A DNA stretch of 16,242 bases from the NCBI GenBank assembly GCA_964645585.1, contig CAZYAN010000069.1, positions 1 to 16,242 of the forward strand, in the 5' to 3' direction. The notes under the pieces were generated by a model that was given only the letters and a program-made list of their open reading frames with translations, did not search any database and was not told where the DNA came from. This document shows, one piece after another, positions 13,793 through 16,242 of this stretch. Position numbers and translations under genes: made by a program. This stretch comes from DATGSL01 sp964645585 (GTDB lineage: Bacteria; Verrucomicrobiota; Verrucomicrobiia; Opitutales; T3Sed10-336). Positions within the stretch are counted from its first letter, which is position 1. Every line of letters begins with the position of its first letter.

Positions 13793-14647
13793 ATGTCGAA
13801 CCAGGTAAATCTTCCCGTATCTCACGAACAGCGACGGCAAGCACTCCTTCAAGAGCGACCGCCTCGATGGGAGCATCTGCTTTTCGCTCTGTATCTGCGG
13901 GAGGGCCTGGCGCGAATCGCGACGGATTGGGGAAACGCCGTCCACGGAATTCACCCGAGCGTGCAGATATTCCCCACGGAGGGATCCACCAGCGCTTACT
14001 TTGCCCGCCGTATCGAGGAACTCATGGCGTGGCGGCCTCGATTCGACGAAATAACCAGGCACCATGGCTGTGCGCTGGATTGGAAGAACTCTTCGGGGGA
14101 GTTTGATCCCGACAAGGTCGCCGCGGGCGCGCAAGTGCTCCTCCAGCACATTGAACAACTCGTTCACTGGGAACAGGCGATCGCCGCCGCTTACCCGCAC
14201 CCGTCCCTTCAGGCATTCCACACATCGTTGCGAGGCAAGACCGGCCTTTGGCTGGAGGAACTCTCAAAAATTCCAGGTGCGATCGAAAAGGCAGCCAGAA
14301 GCAGTGGGATCGATCAAGCCGAGATCGAGCTTCCCTTGCATCTCGACATCGACCCCGGTCTCGTTCCGAAGCCGCTGCCAGCTGAGGAGCGATGGGCAAC
14401 CGATCTTGAAACCGGGTTGCGAGAGAACAACGAATGCATCGAGCCCAGCAAGGAACTCAAGCTCATGCTCTATTTGTTCCCGGGGATTGGATACTTTCAC
14501 TACGACAAATGGTGGCGAAGCCTCTTCTGGGCGACAGGCGCCGTCATCCTGTACAGCGCGTTCGCTCCGCTTGGAATGATTCTGCACGGCGTTTACATAG
14601 GGAAAATGCGGAGCTTCATCCGCGAGAAACAGATGTTAGCGGAATGA
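13793..14647 (+). CDS. Hypothetical protein with C-terminal membrane segment(s)
   Basis: The 284-residue protein is not recognised. The first 220 residues look soluble and helical, with notable patches 'LREGLARIATDWGNAVHGIHPS' (split near 36-56), 'ARRIEELMAWRPRFDEI' (71-87) and 'VLLQHIEQLVHWEQAI' (115-130). Residues 222-236 ('LKLMLYLFPGIGYFH') and 241-270 ('WRSLFWATGAVILYSA...GMILHGVYIG') are hydrophobic, suggesting one or two membrane helices, followed by a basic tail. Because it is alone between repeat-rich spacers, its neighbours do not suggest a job. The ATG at 13793 follows GGGGGGCG, a poor ribosome site. Coding status is supported by length, a clear hydrophobic domain and normal codon use, although the frames are crowded. 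Confidence 0.7.
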   Translation: MSNQVNLPVSHEQRRQALLQERPPRWEHLLFALYLREGLARIATDWGNAVHGIHPSVQIFPTEGSTSAYFARRIEELMAWRPRFDEITRHHGCALDWKNSSGEFDPDKVAAGAQVLLQHIEQLVHWEQAIAAAYPHPSLQAFHTSLRGKTGLWLEELSKIPGAIEKAARSSGIDQAEIELPLHLDIDPGLVPKPLPAEERWATDLETGLRENNECIEPSKELKLMLYLFPGIGYFHYDKWWRSLFWATGAVILYSAFAPLGMILHGVYIGKMRSFIREKQMLAE

Positions 14648-14854
14648 GAATTGAACGGACTTCGGAAATCCTGGATCGCAGTGTAAAGACCATGGATCTT
14701 CTTATAAAAAAACGGACCTTGAAGCAGAGGAGTCTGCCAAGCATTTGGTAGGGGATGAGCAGCGAGTCGTTATAGGATGACCAGCTCACGGCGGCGGCGG
14801 CGAAAGACGGCGGCTATGACAGGTTTATAGCCGCGCTCGCGGGATGCCATCTTG
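14648..14854. other. Non-coding spacer with GCGGCTAT hairpin
   Basis: No gene is visible. A perfect 8-bp stem GCGGCTAT (14810-14817) / ATAGCCGC (14827-14834) with a 9-nt loop lies 20 bp before repeat copy D. No T run follows, so it is not a standard terminator. Confidence 0.4.
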
Positions 14855-14945
14855 GAATGGCACTACAATAAGTCTGAGCCCGAAGCGTGGAGGAGGCATC
14901 CTGCCGCTTCGTCATGCGGATCAGCGGCTGGAAGCGGCTGCCGCG
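14855..14945 (+). repeat. Dispersed palindrome-bearing repeat, copy D
   Basis: The left end is AATGGCACTACAATAAG. CTGAGCCCGAAGCGTGG, CCTGCCGCTTCGTCATGCGG and AGCGGCT-GGA-AGCGGCT follow, with one hairpin mismatch. It is in the same orientation as copy E and forms the left border of the 21-bp array region. Confidence 0.85.
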
Positions 14946-14985
14946 TAACGATGCCGGGATCGATTCGTTTGATTTGGATGCCGCA

Positions 14986-15459
14986 GGAGGGCGAAGGAGA
15001 GGGGCAGGAACGCGANNNNNNNNNNNNNNNNNNNNNNNNNNNNNNNNNNNNNNNNNNNNNNNNNNNNNNNNNNNNNNNNNNNNNNNNNNNNNNNNNNNNN
15101 NNNNNNNNNNNNNNNGTTATCGTGAAGGAACCATCAACACGCCTGGAGGAAGCAGAATCACGCGGGGAGGAGCTGAATTCATTGGCGTAGGAACAAAAAT
15201 GATGCGCGGAGGAGCTGGAAACACGCATGGAGGAACCGAGATCACGTGTGGAGGAACCATAATCACGGGCGAAGCAGCTATATTGCAGGCGGGAGGAACC
15301 GGTGATAACTGCGGAGGAATGAATTTTAACCCCGGAGGAGCCGAGAGTAACCCCGGAGGGATCATGTTCCGTCGCAGCGGAAAGGGAAATAGCGATGGAG
15401 GGATCGCGGTAATGTGCGAAGGAAACGGAGGGATCCGTTGTGACGGTGCGGATCATGGC
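14986..15459 (+). repeat. 21-bp-periodic GGAGGA array, interrupted by a 100-N gap (15016-15115)
   Basis: From 15124 to 15438 the sequence divides without slippage into fifteen 21-bp units. Unit starts are 15124, 15145, 15166, 15187 and so on to 15418. Eight units begin GGAGGA and two GGAGGG; the rest are near matches (GAAGGA, GTAGGA, GAAGCA, AGCGGA). CACG at unit positions 15-18 recurs in five of the first seven units; the remaining positions vary. The right end decays after 15438. Left of the gap, GGAGGG at 14986 is followed 21 bp later by GGAACG at 15007, so the array may extend through the gap. One plus frame (Gly-Gly heptads) and two minus frames (Pro-Pro or Ser-Ser heptads) are open. The third base of the GGA codons is almost fixed while Gly codons change to Glu or Val, which argues against protein-level selection. 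Confidence 0.88.
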
Positions 15460-15486
15460 GGGTCACGTCGGCAGCAACGAGGCGGG

Positions 15487-15579
15487 AATGGCAGTAAAAG
15501 GTGCCTGAATCCGGGGCGTGGAATCGGCATCTTGCCGCTTTGTTATGCGGATCAGCGGATGGAAGCTGCTGCCGCCTTT
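15487..15579 (+). repeat. Dispersed palindrome-bearing repeat, copy E
   Basis: The left end is AATGGCAGTAAAAGGTG. CCTGAATCCGGGGCGTGG, AATCGGCATCTTGCCGC and TTATGCGGATCAGCGG follow, with a partly degraded hairpin. It ends about 24 bp past the stop of the minus-strand AhpD-like gene and forms the right border of the 21-bp array. Confidence 0.85.
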
Positions 15580-15602
15580 GTCTTGAGGGCGCGGAGCCCG
15601 GG

Positions 15603-16055
15603 TCAGGGAGCGACCTTGTAGCGGCTGGAGATGGCGATGCGGTTCCAGGTGTTGATGACGATCGCGCACCATTGGACCGCGGTGATCTCTTGCTCGGTGA
15701 GATTGGCCTTCGCCTGTTCGTAGACGTCGTCAGGGACTTGGTCTTCCGCGATCAGGGTGATCGCTTCGACGAGGGCGAGGGCGGCGCGTTCCTTGTCGGT
15801 GAAATAGTCGGTTTCCCGCCAGGCGGGGAGCACGCTGATACGATCGGTCGACTCGCCGGCCGACATCGCGTCGCGGGTGTGCATGCGGACGCAATAGGCG
15901 CACTGGTTGATCTGCGAGGCGCGGAGGAGCAGGAGATGGTAGAAGCCGTCGGCGATGCCGGCGTCTTTGATGGCGCGAAAGGTCTGCTGGCTGAGGGAGG
16001 CAACGGTCTGATACAGTTCAGGGGCCGCCTTGCTGAGATGGATGCGGTCGGACAT
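15603..16055 (-). CDS. Carboxymuconolactone decarboxylase / AhpD-like alkylhydroperoxidase family protein
   Basis: The 150-residue protein has the AhpD-core layout. 'LLLLRASQINQCAYCVRMHTRDA' (about 42-64, shown in part) carries the CxxC pair (Cys52, Cys55) and His59 of the thiol peroxidase-type active site. Downstream come 'WRETDYFTDKERAALALVEAIT' and 'LTEQEITAVQWCAIVINTWNRIAI', the usual helices of the family. The length is normal for single-domain members. With the CxxC and His intact, a thiol-dependent peroxidase or reductase role is more likely than lactone decarboxylation. The ATG at 16055 is preceded by AAGGAG at a longish 12-nt spacing, the clearest Shine-Dalgarno-like site in the window. 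The gene is apparently monocistronic; its upstream region has two dyads that may bind a regulator. Confidence 0.92.
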   Translation of the reverse strand: MSDRIHLSKAAPELYQTVASLSQQTFRAIKDAGIADGFYHLLLLRASQINQCAYCVRMHTRDAMSAGESTDRISVLPAWRETDYFTDKERAALALVEAITLIAEDQVPDDVYEQAKANLTEQEITAVQWCAIVINTWNRIAISSRYKVAP

Positions 16056-16110
16056 GGCTCTTGTGTTCTCCTTGCTGCACGTTGGGAAACCGCGGGGGCC
16101 AAAAAAACGT

Positions 16111-16142
16111 CCGGGTTCCCGGTTATTTGAATGAATTCAAAT
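16111..16142. promoter_or_regulatory. Two adjacent inverted repeats upstream of the AhpD-like gene
   Basis: CCGGG-TT-CCCGG (16111-16122) is followed 2 bp later by ATTTGAA-TGAA-TTCAAAT (16125-16142), a perfect 7-bp dyad. Both lie 55-87 bp upstream of the start codon in an AT-rich patch where the promoter should be. The pair looks like an operator region; the cognate regulator is not visible. Confidence 0.5.
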
Positions 16143-16242
16143 TTATCAGCCGAACCCAATTTCCGGCAAGGGCCGTTTGGCAGTAGAAGGGTTTCTGTCG
16201 GCGGGATTAGTTCGGCTTCGAGTAATTTTATGCTCGCTAACC
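16143..16242. other. Right-edge non-coding DNA
   Basis: I see no gene, hairpin or repeat that I can support in the last 100 bp. Confidence 0.4.

Noticed and set aside
14810..14834. Terminator for the 284-residue protein gene
   Set aside because: The 8-bp hairpin is perfect, but it has no T run and lies 160 bp past the stop.
15124..15438. CRISPR array
   Set aside because: The constant part is only about 6 bp and imperfect, the period is 21 bp, the variable part is itself partly conserved, and no cas gene is present.
14887..15621. Glycine-rich heptapeptide-repeat protein on plus, or Pro-Pro / Ser-Ser heptad proteins on minus
   Set aside because: Several frames are open because 21 is a multiple of 3. 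The conserved bases include synonymous third positions while Gly codons change to Glu or Val, and the plus frame runs into the dispersed repeat. It is kept only as an alternative in the findings.

Overview
The window looks like a GC-rich environmental bacterial chromosome, most likely Verrucomicrobiota (Opitutae or Puniceicoccales-like). This is an inference from a PEP-CTERM exosortase substrate, a stand-alone pseudopilin beside a heparinase II/III-type polysaccharide lyase, a secreted double-DNRLRE protein, a C-terminal module shared by two secreted proteins, weak or absent Shine-Dalgarno sites before most genes, and intergenic DNA rich in short repeats. Three runs of exactly 100 N are scaffold gaps of unknown true length.

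Positions 1-3981 form a sulfur-assimilation block. On the minus strand a trans-sulfuration-family PLP enzyme leads into cysJ and then cysI, which runs off the left edge. A MarR regulator is divergent from the PLP gene, with a small dyad between them. The likely flow is sulfite to sulfide to a thiol amino acid. Positions 4077-6316 hold a WYL-domain regulator divergent from an Old Yellow Enzyme-type ene-reductase.

Positions 6416-11714 form a secreted polysaccharide-use locus. A pseudopilin and a DNRLRE-repeat protein lie on the minus strand. A large heparinase II/III-family lyase is divergent on the plus strand. The lyase and the DNRLRE protein end in the same roughly 130-residue module, which ties them to one export or surface route.

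Positions 11715-15602 are gene-poor and repeat-rich. They carry one PEP-CTERM protein gene, one unrecognised 284-residue protein gene, arrays of a GAAGGTTT-type octamer, four of the five copies of a roughly 91-97 bp palindrome-bearing dispersed element, and an unusual 21-bp-periodic array of GGAGGA-type units. That array lies between two direct copies of the dispersed element and runs into an assembly gap. The window ends with an AhpD-like carboxymuconolactone decarboxylase-family gene whose upstream region holds two adjacent inverted repeats.

The strongest candidates for something undescribed are the 21-bp (two helical turns) GGAGGA array, its bracketing by dispersed repeats, and an AGAAACCAGA motif found exactly 11 nt before the start codons of the two non-lyase secreted-protein genes.
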